Shown here: positions 35,035 through 46,567 of the stretch, one piece after another
How positions within the stretch are numbered: the first letter of the stretch is position 1
Layout of the letters: each line of letters opens with the position of its first letter
Assembly: GCA_027475525.1 (NCBI GenBank)
Contig: JAMWFC010000037.1
Location: 1,307,419-1,371,418 of the forward strand
Source: Macrolepiota albuminosa
Taxonomy: Eukaryota > Basidiomycota > Agaricomycetes > Agaricales > Agaricaceae
DNA length: 64,000 nucleotides
Reading direction: 5' to 3'
The notes under the pieces: generated by a model
What the model saw: only the letters and a program-made list of their open reading frames with translations
Told to the model about the DNA's origin: nothing
Databases searched by the model: none
Position numbers and translations under genes: made by a program

Positions 35035-35781
35035 ATGCCAGAACCTTCCCTCCTTCTTGATGACCCCGTACTCATTCACCGGCCTCTCATCCTAGATCGC
35101 CTCGAGCGCTTCCTCGCGTTAATGCCTGACGGCGGCTTTCCGCAGGAGAATAGTAACATATTGACCCTTGTGCGCCGATACCGGATCCTTCTAGCGGCCT
35201 CTGCCGAATGGGAGATAGACACAGACCCGGCCCTAGTCACCGTAAACCCTTTATTAGCGCATGTTTTAGGTAATACTTATGCGCGCCGTAGGAGCAGACC
35301 ATTGCTGGTACCGCGTTGAGCCTTCATAGTCTTCTCCGCGAGACTGGGGGTTTGGTTAGTACCTGTACCCCTTTTTCGCCTGGCTTTGGTTAGCTAACTC
35401 CCTGCCCTTTTCTAGAGCCTTTCCTGGCTCCCTCTTCCGGTTCTTGTCAACCCTACCGCTAGTAGAGCCGTGCTCGACCACGTGATCGTTCCTTTCACAG
35501 CTTTAGAGCGTCGCTTGGACGAGGCCGGGTGGTACTTGTCCCCTACTTGTCCCGCCGCTCCCCCGGGTCCTTCCCGCACTCCACCTACAATTGCCTTTCC
35601 TGTGCCTCCTCCTCGCGCTCCCGTACCTCCTTCTCCAGTCGCTCCCGTACCTCCTCCTCCAGTCACTCCTCCCGCGCCGCCTAACGCTGCCATCTGTCCC
35701 CCTTCCGGTGCTCCTCCCACCTATAGGCGACACAAGGAGCGAGTCAAGGGTCCTCGTCGGCGGTCGTCATCATTGTCCTAA
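35035..35781 (+). CDS. Antisense gene B3: second short paralogue with Pro-rich tail
   Basis: ATG at 35035 begins a frame (35035-35319) containing R-L-E-R-F...P-D-G-G-F-P...L-V-R-R-Y...W, similar in spacing to exon 1 of B1 and B2. A second exon after TTTTCTAG (35416-35781) reads SLSWLPLPVLV, then ERRLDEAGWYL, a Pro-rich segment and a basic end (RRHKERVKGPRRR), and stops at 35781. The donor between them is unclear (GTACCG at 35309 is in phase but weak). It lies 141 bp from the end of pol, convergent with it. Function unknown. Confidence 0.45.
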
Positions 35782-35922
35782 GCTTTTTGTAGTCAAGTAT
35801 AGTTTGGTAATGCCGCATGTATTAGTATCGCCAAGTTATGCACCCTTTTCATGATTACTAGCGCATGCTTTAAGTCCGTAGCAGGGGGCGCTAACCGCTG
35901 GCGCCTCGTTTTCCGTGGTCTT

Positions 35923-38900
35923 TTATTGTTCCTCTTCGTCATCAGGAGTGATCTCGTCATCGTCCACCAACTCAGTCTCTTCAAGCTCTCGCAGTTTGGC
36001 CGTGTCAATGTCTAGCGCCGGCAAAGGTAGTGGAATGTGTTCACGCGCTAAGTAGGGAATGAGTCGAAACGCCGCTACCGGTCGATGCAAAACCGAGCCG
36101 TCCAGCTCGCAGAGTACGTAGGCTCCTCCCCTATTGCAGGAAACGACTATGAGGGGCCCTAGGTATCGAGGTCGCATCTTTTTGTTATGGGTTACTTCGA
36201 TTTTCGAGTTGCGCATTAGCACCAAGGCGCCAGCTGTAAAGTTGTAGTCTCGGATAGTAGCGCTATGCTCGCTTTCAAATCGTAATGCGGCTTGTCGTCT
36301 AGCTTGAAATACCACCTCGTGTAGGCGCTCTAGATCCTCCATGCATCGTTGTAAGTCAATGGCGCACCTAGCGATAAGGTCGGTAGAGGACAGGATTGAG
36401 TTAGGTGGGGGTTGTAGGTATGTTGCCTCCACGATGTCTGCTGGAAGCAGGGGATGGGTGCCAGTCGCCGCGTAGTAGGGAGAGCAGCCCATCCTCTTCC
36501 GTACGGTAACTCGTTCGGACCAAAAAATCGAATAAGTCGCTTCGCTCCAGCGACTTTCGTCGCCGTCTACCGCCTTAAATAGCGCCTGTCGTACGTCAAA
36601 ATGTGGTCTCTCCACTATACCGTTAGCGCGTTTATTGTATCCTGAGACTCGGATATGCTGTATGTTGTATTTCTTAGCGAGGTAGGTAAGCGCCTTAACT
36701 ATTGGCGCTCCGTTGTCTGTAACAATCTCGTGAAGGGCTCCCCATCTGCAAATAACATCTTCGAAGAGCCACTTAGCTATAGCGTCGGTATTTTCCTGCT
36801 GGAGCATACGGAACTCCGGCCAATGTACCAAAGAACACCTTCCCTGGATAATGTACTTGTAGCGTCCCGACTTGGGCATGTGCATAGTGTCGATATATAT
36901 TTTTCCGAACAAGGGTGCTGGAGTCGCTACGGTTGGGGGTATAAGGACTTGGCGCGTCTGTTGGATTTGGCAGAGATGGCAAGTACGAATATACCATGCG
37001 ATATCGGCGCTAACTTGAGGCCACCAAAAACGTTCCAATAAATTCGCCCGCGTAGCGTAGAGTCCTCGATGTCCCAAGTCATCATGCATAGCGCGCAAGA
37101 TCCTGACGCGGCCCTCTGGCTTGATTACTAATTTGTGAGCGCCAGACCTATTTCGTCGCCAAAGCCGATTTTCAACCACAAAGAAAGTCGTTGCATATCG
37201 AATGAAGGTGGTGTATTCCGTGTCTGTAAGGTCTGATGGTCGGCGCAAATCCTGTAACCATTTCCTAACCTGATCAACTCGTTGGTCTTCTGACTTAGCC
37301 TTGGCGCTACAAGGTACCGCTGAATATGGAAGGTTGCGACTATCTTCCCGCAAGGGTCTTGGTTCCTCGACTATCTTTAGGTCGTTATATGGCTTAGCAA
37401 CGTTATAGATACTGGCCATGTAAAAGGTCGATGGAGCTTGATACGGTTTAGGTTGGTACGGAATGATAGGGTGTAGCCAGGTCAAGACAGGTTGGTCTTC
37501 GCGAAGGGCCGAAATAGGCAATTGAATAATATGTATGAAACCGTGCAACCGGTCAATCCAGTCGTCAAATACGTCATTATCGCTTTCGTCTAGCGCTTCG
37601 TCCTCCGGTTGCCTAGGTCGCCTAGATAGTCCATCAGGTCCATGAAACGCACTCTTAACATGCACGAGCTCGAAGTGGAACATTAGTATCGCTACTACCC
37701 AGCGATTCATGCTAGCCGAGGGTTGAATGTCTGGGTTCTGAAGCATCCCTTTGATGTAGCGTGCGTCAACTTCGACGATCAGGTTTCAAACCCCAATAAG
37801 ATACATGCGTAGCGCCTGAAACGCTCGAAACAATCCGTATAATTCCAGTTTGGGCTGACTATAGCGCGACTCTCTGTCGTTAAGGGTAATTGATCCGAAG
37901 TGATTGTAGCGTCTGATTTTTCGATTCGCGCTATCACATTGACATAAAAAGAAGCTGACCGTGATGTAAGAGGTGTCGATGGCAAGTATAACTGGATCGG
38001 ATGTAGTATAATCGATGGGTACCAATGGCTTCACTTCCTGCAGCGCCTTCACTAAGTCTTTTTGGACGTTAATTTGGTCGGGTCCGAATTTGAAGGGGAC
38101 CCCTGAACGAGTTAAGCGATTTAGCACGTGCGCTCGATGTGAAAAATGGTGTATGAACATGCGCAGCACGCCTACCGTGCCTAGAAACGCGCGAACTTCC
38201 AAGAGGTTATGGCAGACTCCCCACTTCTCTAGAAGCGCTAATCGGCTCTCCTCAGGGATCCTGCCTTCTGGCGTGCAAACGTGCCCCAAAATTTTAAATT
38301 GTGGTGCGCAAAGAACCAACTTGTGTCCTGAGAACGTTCCACCACAATATTTCATGCGCTGAAGCACCCGGTTGACCAATTGGAAGAAGTCCCATAGCGC
38401 CATGCGGATATTAGGATTTTCCGGGTGCACTTCGGGCTTGCCATCTACAAGGCGCCAATCTTTTGGGCCCTTAACGCCAACATCGTCGATAAAACTAAGC
38501 ACATGGTGGGGTATTTCGGGTTGTAGAATAAACGTAATGTCGTTGTGGAATATGGGTACCGAATTCGTCCACCCCATGGGAAGTGTAACCAGTCGTAGCG
38601 CTCCGAATGGCGTTTGAAATGTCGTTAAGTCGCGAGAGGAAGGGTGAATCAAGCGCTCGTCATAGCCAACGTACAGATCCAGGGTAGCGCCACATATTCT
38701 TCCCGCGAACGATTCAGCGACGTGATCGGGGAAGGGCGGTACCCCTGAATGACGAATTGTGACTTTGTTCAGCGGCTCCAGACTGTGAACTATACGTAGC
38801 TTGCCATTTTTCTTCAGTACACAAAACCATCGCGACCGGTATGCCGAATTGGAAGGCTCGTAAACTCCCGCCGCTATTTTGGAACGAATAATTTGGCAAA

Positions 38901-39603
38901 CCTCCGCTTCAATACCCGGCGGTATCGGTCGGTTATGCTCGGTCCAAGGTACATGAGGTATTGTTGGTATAACCACTGGTGGAAAGAAGTCAGTTCTCAG
39001 TTTACCGTGTTTGGAATCCTCCCAAGCAAATGCTTTGTTTTGTTTTCGCATAATGTCGGTCAATACATCTAGTTCCGCCATTGATAGAAAGCCTGTATTG
39101 TGGGCGCTAAGAAATAGCGCCCGTCGTTCTTCCGTAAATCGTCCGGTAGGCTCGAAGGGTGGCGGGTTCGGATTAAGCTCAGGAAGGGTCGCTAACGGGT
39201 CTCCAATGATTTTTCTCTCGATGCGAAATTCTTCGGGTACGCCACTTGCTACCGGTTTCGTTTTAAGCGCTACTGGCTTGTATTTCTTTTTAACCTGAAC
39301 CCCTTTGCGCTTAGGAGTACTGTTGTTAGCAAACGTATTATAAATGGAACTCTGGTTTCTAGCGAAACCGGATATCAAAGGTTCTTTAGAATCAGGGGAA
39401 GAAACGAAATAAGTGTCTGTCGAAAGATTTTCAGTAATATCGGATGCAGTGAGGTATAAGTAGGATAAAGCTTCGCTAGTAAGCGACGTAGAAGTGTTCA
39501 AGATTTCAGGGGCTAAAGGGGTATATGATATAAAGGTTACTTGCCCAGTCCGATGATTATAGTCCAAAATAAGCGCTTCATCTCCATGATCCTCATCACT
39601 CAT
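35923..39603 (-). pseudogene. pol: pol of element B: RT, RNase H, integrase; one internal stop
   Basis: The ATG at 39603 overlaps the gag-protease stop as ATGA (39600-39603). RT carries the motifs LDLYVGYDER, TTFQTPFGALRLVTLPMGW and FIDD (near 38490; most gypsy elements have Y-x-DD). RNase H follows (AIDTSYITVSFFL near 37970). A single TGA at 37786-37788 breaks the frame; in element C the equivalent codon encodes Arg, so CGA-to-TGA is likely. The rest (37785-35923) is open, with the integrase HHCC finger (HDDLGH...CHLC, near 37080-36960), the catalytic residues in IDTMH, TDNGAP and VERPH, and a short acidic C-terminus without a chromodomain. Confidence 0.87.
39600..39603 (-). promoter_or_regulatory. 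ATGA stop-start overlap between gag-protease and pol of B
   Basis: On minus the gag-protease TGA and an in-frame pol ATG share ATGA. Pol is in the -1 frame relative to gag-protease, and the window between the last pol-frame stop and this TGA has no canonical slippery heptamer. Termination-reinitiation is therefore a plausible way to express pol. The site is duplicated at 39677-39680 by the 77-bp artefact. Confidence 0.55.
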
Positions 39604-39676
39604 CTCCTCGATGGCGCCGGAAAACACTCGCAAGGGTCGTCGCTAATAAGCGCTTCATCTCCATGATCCTCATCAC

Positions 39677-42460
39677 TCATCTCCTCGATGGCGCCGGAAA
39701 ACACTCGCAAGGGTCGTCGCTAATGTAAGGTCGCTTTCTTGGTCCAGGCTTCTGGAACCTCCCTCGGGGAAATGTCGGTACCGTTCTCCTAACTCCAGAA
39801 TTGGGGTCACTAATAGTTAGCGTCGTTTCCTCCTCGGACGTTGTTTTGACCACTGATCGTGCTAGCACATCGAAGGGCCTTCCTAATAATAAATCGTAGG
39901 CAGGCGATCTAAGTATGTGAATTTGTAGATAGAATGTAAGATCGCCTATAGCACATGGCACGTTCCGAGCCATCCCCAAGGATCGATCAATCGTGCCGTT
40001 AGCGCTCTGCATGTTAAGAATGATCGTTGGATCGTAAATGATACCCAGCTCGTTAGCGACGTCGGCAGCCATTGAAATAATTTGTGATCCGCTATCCACG
40101 ATAGACTCTATTTCGCTTTTCCCATCAACTGTCAGCATAATTGAGCGAATCGCGTGAGAGTCTTGGGCTACAGTCAAGATGGCGGGATCGTCGCTAGATC
40201 TTAGTGATTTGAGGTAGGTTTCGACCGGGTCGACGGACGTGGCTTCTTTAGGTGGTGCGACCTCTTCCTTGGTTTCCGGAGCTACCGTCTCGGTTATATA
40301 TGCGAAACCCGGCAGCGCGTCGTCGCATTCGTCCACTGTTGCTACATTGTTAGCTATGTTTTGTCGAGGGGTAACCGCGGTACGCATCTGGTTCCTGACG
40401 TCTGGCGCCACGCTGCATAACTCTCCTACCGATAGCGTAACCTGACTTTGCATGATGCGATCAAAAACTAACTTCGACTTTTCCAGATCATATATAGGCG
40501 CTGTGGGTCGATATCCCCCCGTAGGTTTATCTGGCGCTCCGAAGTTACGATTTAGGGGCGGGGCGTAGTTGCCCCCTAGGCCAGCGTAAGGATGTAGCGG
40601 TGGTTCCGGAACGACCGGCGCCTTGGTGGCTTCTGGTACTTCGTTGTTAGTGCTAGAGGTTGAGGCTGGTGTTGGGGCGGGGCCTGTCGTCGCGCCCGAC
40701 GGCCTGTAATCCTTTAAAGGCTGCTTGCCCTTTTTGATCTCCACTCCATCGAAGACCTGATTCTTTAGCGACCTCAGTTCCTTTTCTAGCGTCTCAATCC
40801 TTTCTTCGCGGGACAGCGTGGGTCGGTCACTGATAGCGTTTAGCTGGAGTACCTCGTGAATTAGTGCTTGTTGAGGAGTTGCCTCCGCTTCTGTTGTCGT
40901 CGTGCTATTCAGGTTGCCTGTCGCTAAGTTCCTGGGGTTCCGACGGTGCCACTCGTCAATGCGTCCCTGGAACGTCTTATGCTCGGGATATAGGGGAATG
41001 ATAGCGCCCGAGGGTAAGACTAGTTTCCCGTCCATTCCCCGGCGCGCCTTCCCTTGTCGCAGATATTGTTCAAGGATAGCGCACCTACCCCTGGTCATGG
41101 TATGTCCTGCCTTGCCGCAAAAATGGCAAAGTCCCGTCGGTACGTTGTTTCTAGGCGCCGAAAGACTAGTTGAGATCAAGGTTTCCAGTTTATTCATGAC
41201 GTTAGCGACTGCATTGTTAACGGCATTCTCCAAATCCTCCTTCTTGACGTACCCATTACGGTCATTGGCGGCGCTAGGTGCTGGCGACTCTGTCTTGGGT
41301 GCCATTCCTCCATGGTCCGCCCCAGGTCGCTGTAATGGTATACCCGTATCCGTGCCCTTTAATACCCACTTTCCTGCCTCAAAGACCTTTTCTATGTCGT
41401 ATGGTTCCTCGGGGTGATGGTCATGCATAATGATCTCCAAGCGTCGCGCAATCTTAGTCCATAACGAAGTCGGGAATCCTTGTTGAAACAAACGGCGCTC
41501 CTCGTTCCCATATAACTTCCCATTTTGGACCAGCCATCTCGCTATCCGCTGGAAATCACGATAATAAGTCGATAGCGCTCCTAAAGTATAGATACCAGCC
41601 GCGAAGGTGTCCTGTACTAGCTTCTGGATTTCCATTACCGTATAACGCGTAGCTTCTTCGGCGCCAGGATATAAATGAATGATAGCCTTTTTCCATTCAT
41701 CATAGGTAAAAGGCCTAGGTGGTGCGTCACTAGTAAGTCCTTGGAACTCCTTCAGCCCTGTCCATGATTCGGCTGTGTCGTATGAGACGTATCTGGCGGC
41801 GTATTCTTTCATTTGTGTATCGTCGGTCACCCGCCTGTCCATGATTCGGCTGTGTCGTATGAGACGTATCTGGCGGCGTATTCTTTCATTTGTGTATCGT
41901 CGGTCACCCGGCAATTGCGTAGCAGATACTCCAACTCTTTGAAGTACTGCGTTAGTTCGCGAGGCTTCGTTTCGTCCCATTTTGGCGATAAGAAGTGGTT
42001 TTGGGGTGGCATGCACTGATTGTTCGGCTGCTCCATATCAATAGGTGTGTTTGTCGAGGTAGGAAGAGTGGTGGTGCTTGTGTTACTTGGCGTCGATGTC
42101 GTAGGTACCGGCTCAGTTAGCTCCGAGTCGCTAGGTTCTGGCGATAATAACCTAGATAACTCTTCTAGAGGAGTAAGCGGCGTATGGTTTTCGCCTGCTA
42201 AGTACTCAAATGGTCGGGAAAAAGGGAAAAAGCTTTCGGCTAAGCTGTCTGGGGCGGCCTCAAGCTCCTGATCCAAAGTCTGTCTCGGTAGCGCGCCTGG
42301 TAAGTGTGGTGAGTCGGTGGTACTTGGTTCAAACGCGCTCTCCAACAGGAGGCGGCGCTGTCGCTGGGCTCGAGTTTCCAGTGTGGTGAGTCGGTGGTAC
42401 TTGGTTCAAACGCGCTCTCCAACAGGAGGCGGCGCTGTCGCTGGGCTCGAGTTTCCGGTG
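39677..42460 (-). CDS. gag: gag-protease of element B
   Basis: Gag and protease are in one frame here, unlike element C. After removing the 77-bp duplications (39568-39721, 41757-41910, 42303-42456) the frame is open from about 42460 to 39677. The first in-frame ATG I can see is at 42036, so the true start is uncertain. Landmarks: the capsid-like region (WTGLKEFQGL...FTYDEWKKAIIHLYPG), a zinc knuckle CHFCGKAGHTMTRGRC (C-X2-C-X4-H-X6-C, a longer last spacing than usual), and a C-terminal retropepsin with IVDSGSQIISMA and LLLGRPFD. It ends in TGA overlapping the pol ATG. Confidence 0.85.
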
Positions 42461-42479
42461 GAATTCTGTCTCAGAAGAA

Positions 42480-42501
42480 CCCCTCGCGGTGGGCTCCAAA
42501 A
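42480..42501 (-). promoter_or_regulatory. Probable primer-binding site of element B
   Basis: Next to the 5' LTR the minus strand reads TTT then TGGAGCCCACCGCGAGG. A TGG start suggests a tRNA 3' end as primer, but I cannot name the tRNA. I see no complementary self-primer in the LTR, so B probably differs from family A in priming. Confidence 0.4.
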
Positions 42502-42928
42502 TGATGACGCCAACTGTGGTTGGATGCGCTAGACGTATACGCAGTACAACGCCGTCTCCAGCGCTTGGCGTGCATAGGTGTGAGGAGTCCTGACAGGGTC
42601 CCGGTGTGCTCGAGTGGAGGTAGTAAACGATGCGCTAGATTATAGCGCTTCGGGGGCTACCTGGCAGACGGTAAGCGTCGTAGTTTAGGCAAAGATATTG
42701 GAGAAAAGACAAATAGCGCCGTGTATTGTGGCTGTAGGTGGCACCGTAAACGATGAAGACGAGACAGACAAAGCTAGCGCCCGACTTAGTGACGAAGTCA
42801 AAGGAGGCTAGCGCGAGTTGAACGCTGAGTGTAACTGTTTTCTCGAGGGGTTACGATTCGTTGTTATATACATGAAAAGTAGCTATTTTATATACAGTGC
42901 GCTACCGTGTTTGCCAAGATACAAGTCC
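42502..42928 (-). repeat. 5' LTR of element B, part 1 (before C)
   Basis: Begins TGATGACGCC like the other B LTR and is interrupted at 42928 by element C. The last four bases GTCC (42925-42928) are the left copy of C's target duplication. Confidence 0.93.
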
Positions 42929-43923
42929 TGTAATACTTGGTAGAAGTATGACTTGATAGTTCTGGGGCTTGCTAGTGTAGAATATGACCTTGAATTCACA
43001 CTGACTTTGATGACGAAAGGGATAATTATTATCTTGACTGCGTTTAATAATCTTGCAAAACGCTGAGGTTTTTGAGGAATTATAATATTGAATGAGAATA
43101 ATAATATTCCCACAAGTCGAGGTTTCTTAACAAACTCCGGCCTAAGCGATTCACTCCCTGGGAATCACCGAGCCTTTGCCTATCAATTGCCTGTCTATTC
43201 TCTACTAAACTTGGGCTATTTATACTGTTTTTCTGGTGCACAGACCACTATCTACATATGACTCTTTGTCGGAAACTCTCCCACTTCCAGAACGTATTTG
43301 ATAGTCCAATTTCCCTTTTGGGAGGCCTGTTTCAGTGCCACCCGTTCCACCATTCTTCCGGATGTTTCTGATTGCCGCTTCTCCATTTGCTTGAGCTCCA
43401 TTTAGCCTGATCTAATTCATGGATCCTTCTTTCCTCTTTGAGCGCCTCCCTGCATCCTCTACTTCTTTCCTTTTCCCCTCCTTGTTGTCAAATCGAACAT
43501 TGACTGATTTGACGATGAAATTGAGAATTATAATATTGAATGAATATAATAATTTCCCAATTTCATCCTATTCCGTCCATTGCCGAACATTGACTGATTT
43601 GATGATGAAATTGAGAATTATAATATCGAATGAATATAATAATTTCCCAATTTCATCCTGTTCCATCCAATCCTGTTCCGTCCATTACCAGCTTCCATGC
43701 TTTTCCTCTCCATGACAGTGGTTAGACTATTGTTGAGCTGATAGTTTGAGCCGGTCCCTGCCTGTTGTTCTGTACTTTTCTGTGTATTTGTTGGGATATT
43801 TTCGGAGATAGATATTTGTTGAGACTGCTACCAGGAGGCTTACAGTTTTCAGCCCATATTTAAATGTTTATTTTGACTTCTGGTGCATGGTGTGTCCCTG
43901 ACTGCTGGTACAGCGTCGTATCA
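42929..43923 (-). repeat. 3' LTR of element C (995 bp)
   Basis: Complete LTR, TGTAATACTT...GTATCA. It contains two ~90-bp tandem units (about 43491-43670), of which the other LTR keeps only one. Confidence 0.92.
43491..43670. repeat. 90-bp tandem repeat, two diverged units, in the C LTR
   Basis: Units begin CGAACATTGACTGATTTGA at 43494 and 43584 and differ by a few bases, so they are real and not the 77-bp artefact. A related AT-rich word (AATTATAATATTGAATGA) also occurs nearer the LTR edge at about 43078. Confidence 0.75.
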
Positions 43924-43960
43924 TCTCCCCCCCACCAAATAAAGACTGTCCTCAGTCATT
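43924..43960 (-). promoter_or_regulatory. Polypurine tract and inverted motif of C
   Basis: On minus GGTGGGGGGGAGA abuts the 3' LTR, followed inward by GACTGTCCTCAGTC, the same 14-nt word that element B has at the same position. Confidence 0.75.
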
Positions 43961-44134
43961 CACAGTTCCAGATTAGGTCAAGTTCCATTTCTCTGCCATC
44001 ATATCAAAATTTTCGTCCGGCCCTCCTGCAAGGTTTGTAGGTTTCTTTTGCATGTTTTTGCTGTCCTCCCTGTCGCCTCAAAGGCCATTTAAACCCCTCC
44101 TATCATCCCCTACATCCCTAGTTCACCATCCCCC

Positions 44135-45403
44135 ATGGCTCCTCCTACTGGTCCCAAAAGATCCCTTGGTACTGACCCCTACTCTCTCCTTGAGAATGCC
44201 ATTATCCGTGATAAGGATCAACAGATTAAGTCCGTCAAGCACATTGCTGCTTTTGGCACTGCTGTCACCCGCCTTTGTGAGGAAGCTCTTGCAAAAGAGT
44301 CCTCTACTCTAGTGTCCCGGCATCTCGGAGCTGCCGAACTTGTGCGTCATGTCTAATTTTGGCTCTTGTTCTAAGTTTAACTTTTTGCACATTGTCCCCA
44401 GATCTTCATTGATCACTCGGACTTCCCTGCCATTGCCGAGCAGTGTGGCCTTTATGATGTTCTCTATAAAGTCCAGGACCGCATCGAGCGTCGCCTCCTC
44501 CAGACCTCTTCCAACCTCAAAAACTGGTGTATTTTTGCTGACAGCATCTTGAAATTAATCAATGACAAGCGTGCCGAAGAAGCTGCCAAACAAGCTGCTG
44601 CTAAAGAGCGCGCTGAGGTCACTCTTTGCATTTTTCCCCCATCCACTTCTTTTCTAATTTCTCCCTTCCTTTCCAGACCCGCCGCCGTGATGAGGCTCGT
44701 CGTGCCCGTGACCGCCGCCAAGAGCGTGACAGCGACGTGGAAATGATGAGTGTGTCATCCCCTCGTCCTGCCAAGCGCAAGACTAACGACGTGAGCTTGT
44801 TTTCTATTTCTAGAAATACAAATTGACAAATTATTTACGTGTTTTGCGCATTTTTCACTCTCTCTCCAGCCCCCACCTGAGGCCGCACCCGACACCAAGA
44901 GGCCTCAGTTTCAATCCTCAGTCGGTGCGTCTCTTTTTCTTTTATTACATAAACTGGGCTAATTTTTGCTACCCTCAGCTTTGTACCATCCTGACGGCTC
45001 TTGCGCGCAGACTCTTCTTGACGAAACTGACCGTATTCTTGGCAAGGACGGCAAGGTTTCTCGTACTACGCTACGCGACTACCTTCAGGTACTCGACGAC
45101 GCCGCGTGCCAGCAACTTTTTACGCTGGATATAGCTCAACAACGTTTCAAGCAACTCATCACTCGTCGTGAAGCCATCCGGACCGTACTTGACAACCAGG
45201 CTCTTTCCGATGCAGAGATCCGCATCGGAGAGCTTCAAGTCGGCTCTCCTTCCAAGTCGGTTCGTCCTTCCTACTTGTTCTGCTCCGTCTCGCACTCCCT
45301 TACTCTGTTCTCCCAGCCAGCCGTCGAAAGCCCGGATGTTGAGATCCCTGGGCCGGATCCCAAAGCGGACACAGTAGACAGTGCTATTGAGGCTACCTTA
45401 TAG
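44135..45403 (+). CDS. Antisense gene of element C: basic, helical protein, intron-containing
   Basis: Plus-strand gene between the polypurine tract and pol. Inferred exons: 44135-44341, 44402-44617, 44677-44790, 44870-44924 and 44979-45403. All four introns are 54-79 bp, GT...AG and C/T-rich before the acceptor, and the joined frame is open for 338 residues. A further 51-bp intron near 45259-45309 is possible because it is in frame either way. Exon 1 encodes a helical start (SLLENAIIRDKDQQIKSV), exon 2 is Ala/Lys/Glu-rich, exon 3 is very basic (RRRDEARRARDRRQERD followed by PAKRK, nuclear-localisation-like) and exon 5 is helical (DETDRILGKDGKV...RREAIRTVLD). No six-cysteine motif. No stop or frameshift, unlike the A copies. 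Function unknown. Confidence 0.75.
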
Positions 45404-46567
45404 TTACAATGTATATTTGTTACTATTCCGTAGCCCAATAGACTTAGTTTCTGCGCGCAATAAATTTGTATTCGACGTCTTTAATTTGCGTGACGTATGA
45501 GTGACGCAAGGCTTCTTGATTGATCATGATCAGCCCTGCTGATCCGCTGATCCGAGCCTTCCATTACTCCTTTTCGCCTCAACTCCTTTCCGTTGTTCCG
45601 ATCCTCTGGAACTGACTGCTTCTTCTCGGTTCCCACCTCGGACCGTGATCCCCACTACTCGCTTCCTCATTTATCCGATCGTGTGGGGTAAACTCTTTGT
45701 ATTCCCCGCACTGTCTTTTGGTGCGTCTTTGCCCTTACTCTCTGCCTCCCACACTCACTCGCAGTTTTTCTTCCGGCCAGCTCGTTACTCCTCCTTCGTA
45801 ACTCTCTATCCACCTCACCATCCTTTTCACGTCACCTTTCCTTTTCACGTCACCTTTCCGATCACACGGAACGACGGAACGCTTTACCCTATTTGCAGTA
45901 TTCGGACGCGTCTGAGACACCACGGCTGTCTCAGAATCCTTTCTCGTCTCCTTTCACTCTTTTTTCAATGCCCTTTTCGTACGCGCGCAGGCAGCTGCAG
46001 GATATCCCCTTTCTTTCTTTTACGTCTCAACGCAAACCCACGTGGCCAACGTTAGTTAGCCCTGCTGACCACGCATTCGCCTCTGTCCTAACGCGTCTTG
46101 TAAATTTGTTACACTACACAGTGTCTTGTCCGTAGTCCAACTAATACATCTTTTGCCACGTTTTCCACCATTTCAAGACCCACATCAGCCAACTTAGTTC
46201 CCACATGCTCAATACATCGACAATAATATTTGCGTGTTGACGTGTTTAATTGTTGACGTGAACACGTGCTTAGTTACGCGTGACAACGTTACATAAGCAG
46301 GTGCACCGACGATTTGATTACCAAGGCAGGCGCCCAGGCTGACATCAACGTGACTAGCACGTGGTTACGTTTCCGAGAATGCTCAATTCAGCACGTGTGA
46401 CCACGTGTTTGTATTTGCGCACCTCAGCAACTTCGCGATGACGCGCCGTCGTGTCTCCTCTCATTCCCTGGTAGTTTACTTGTACCCACTGTAGTAGCTA
46501 GTACAATACTACCAGGTGTTTCCCTCTTTTGCCACTACCCCAGAGCTCTAGGGACAGGAAGATTGAG
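45404..46567. other. Spacer between antisense gene and pol of C, with ACGTG cluster
   Basis: No convincing gene. Between about 46225 and 46420 there are about nine ACGTG words, four of them full CACGTG palindromes (near 46263, 46361, 46394, 46404). A 19-bp direct duplication TTTTCACGTCACCTTTCC lies at about 45825-45862. It is the region where the two convergent transcription units end, so a regulatory or insulating role is possible but unproven. Confidence 0.5.

Noticed and set aside
45645..46055. Plus-strand frame of 136 codons in the C spacer
   Set aside because: Phe/Leu/Ser/Arg-rich with no start context and downstream of the antisense gene stop; it overlaps a 19-bp direct repeat.
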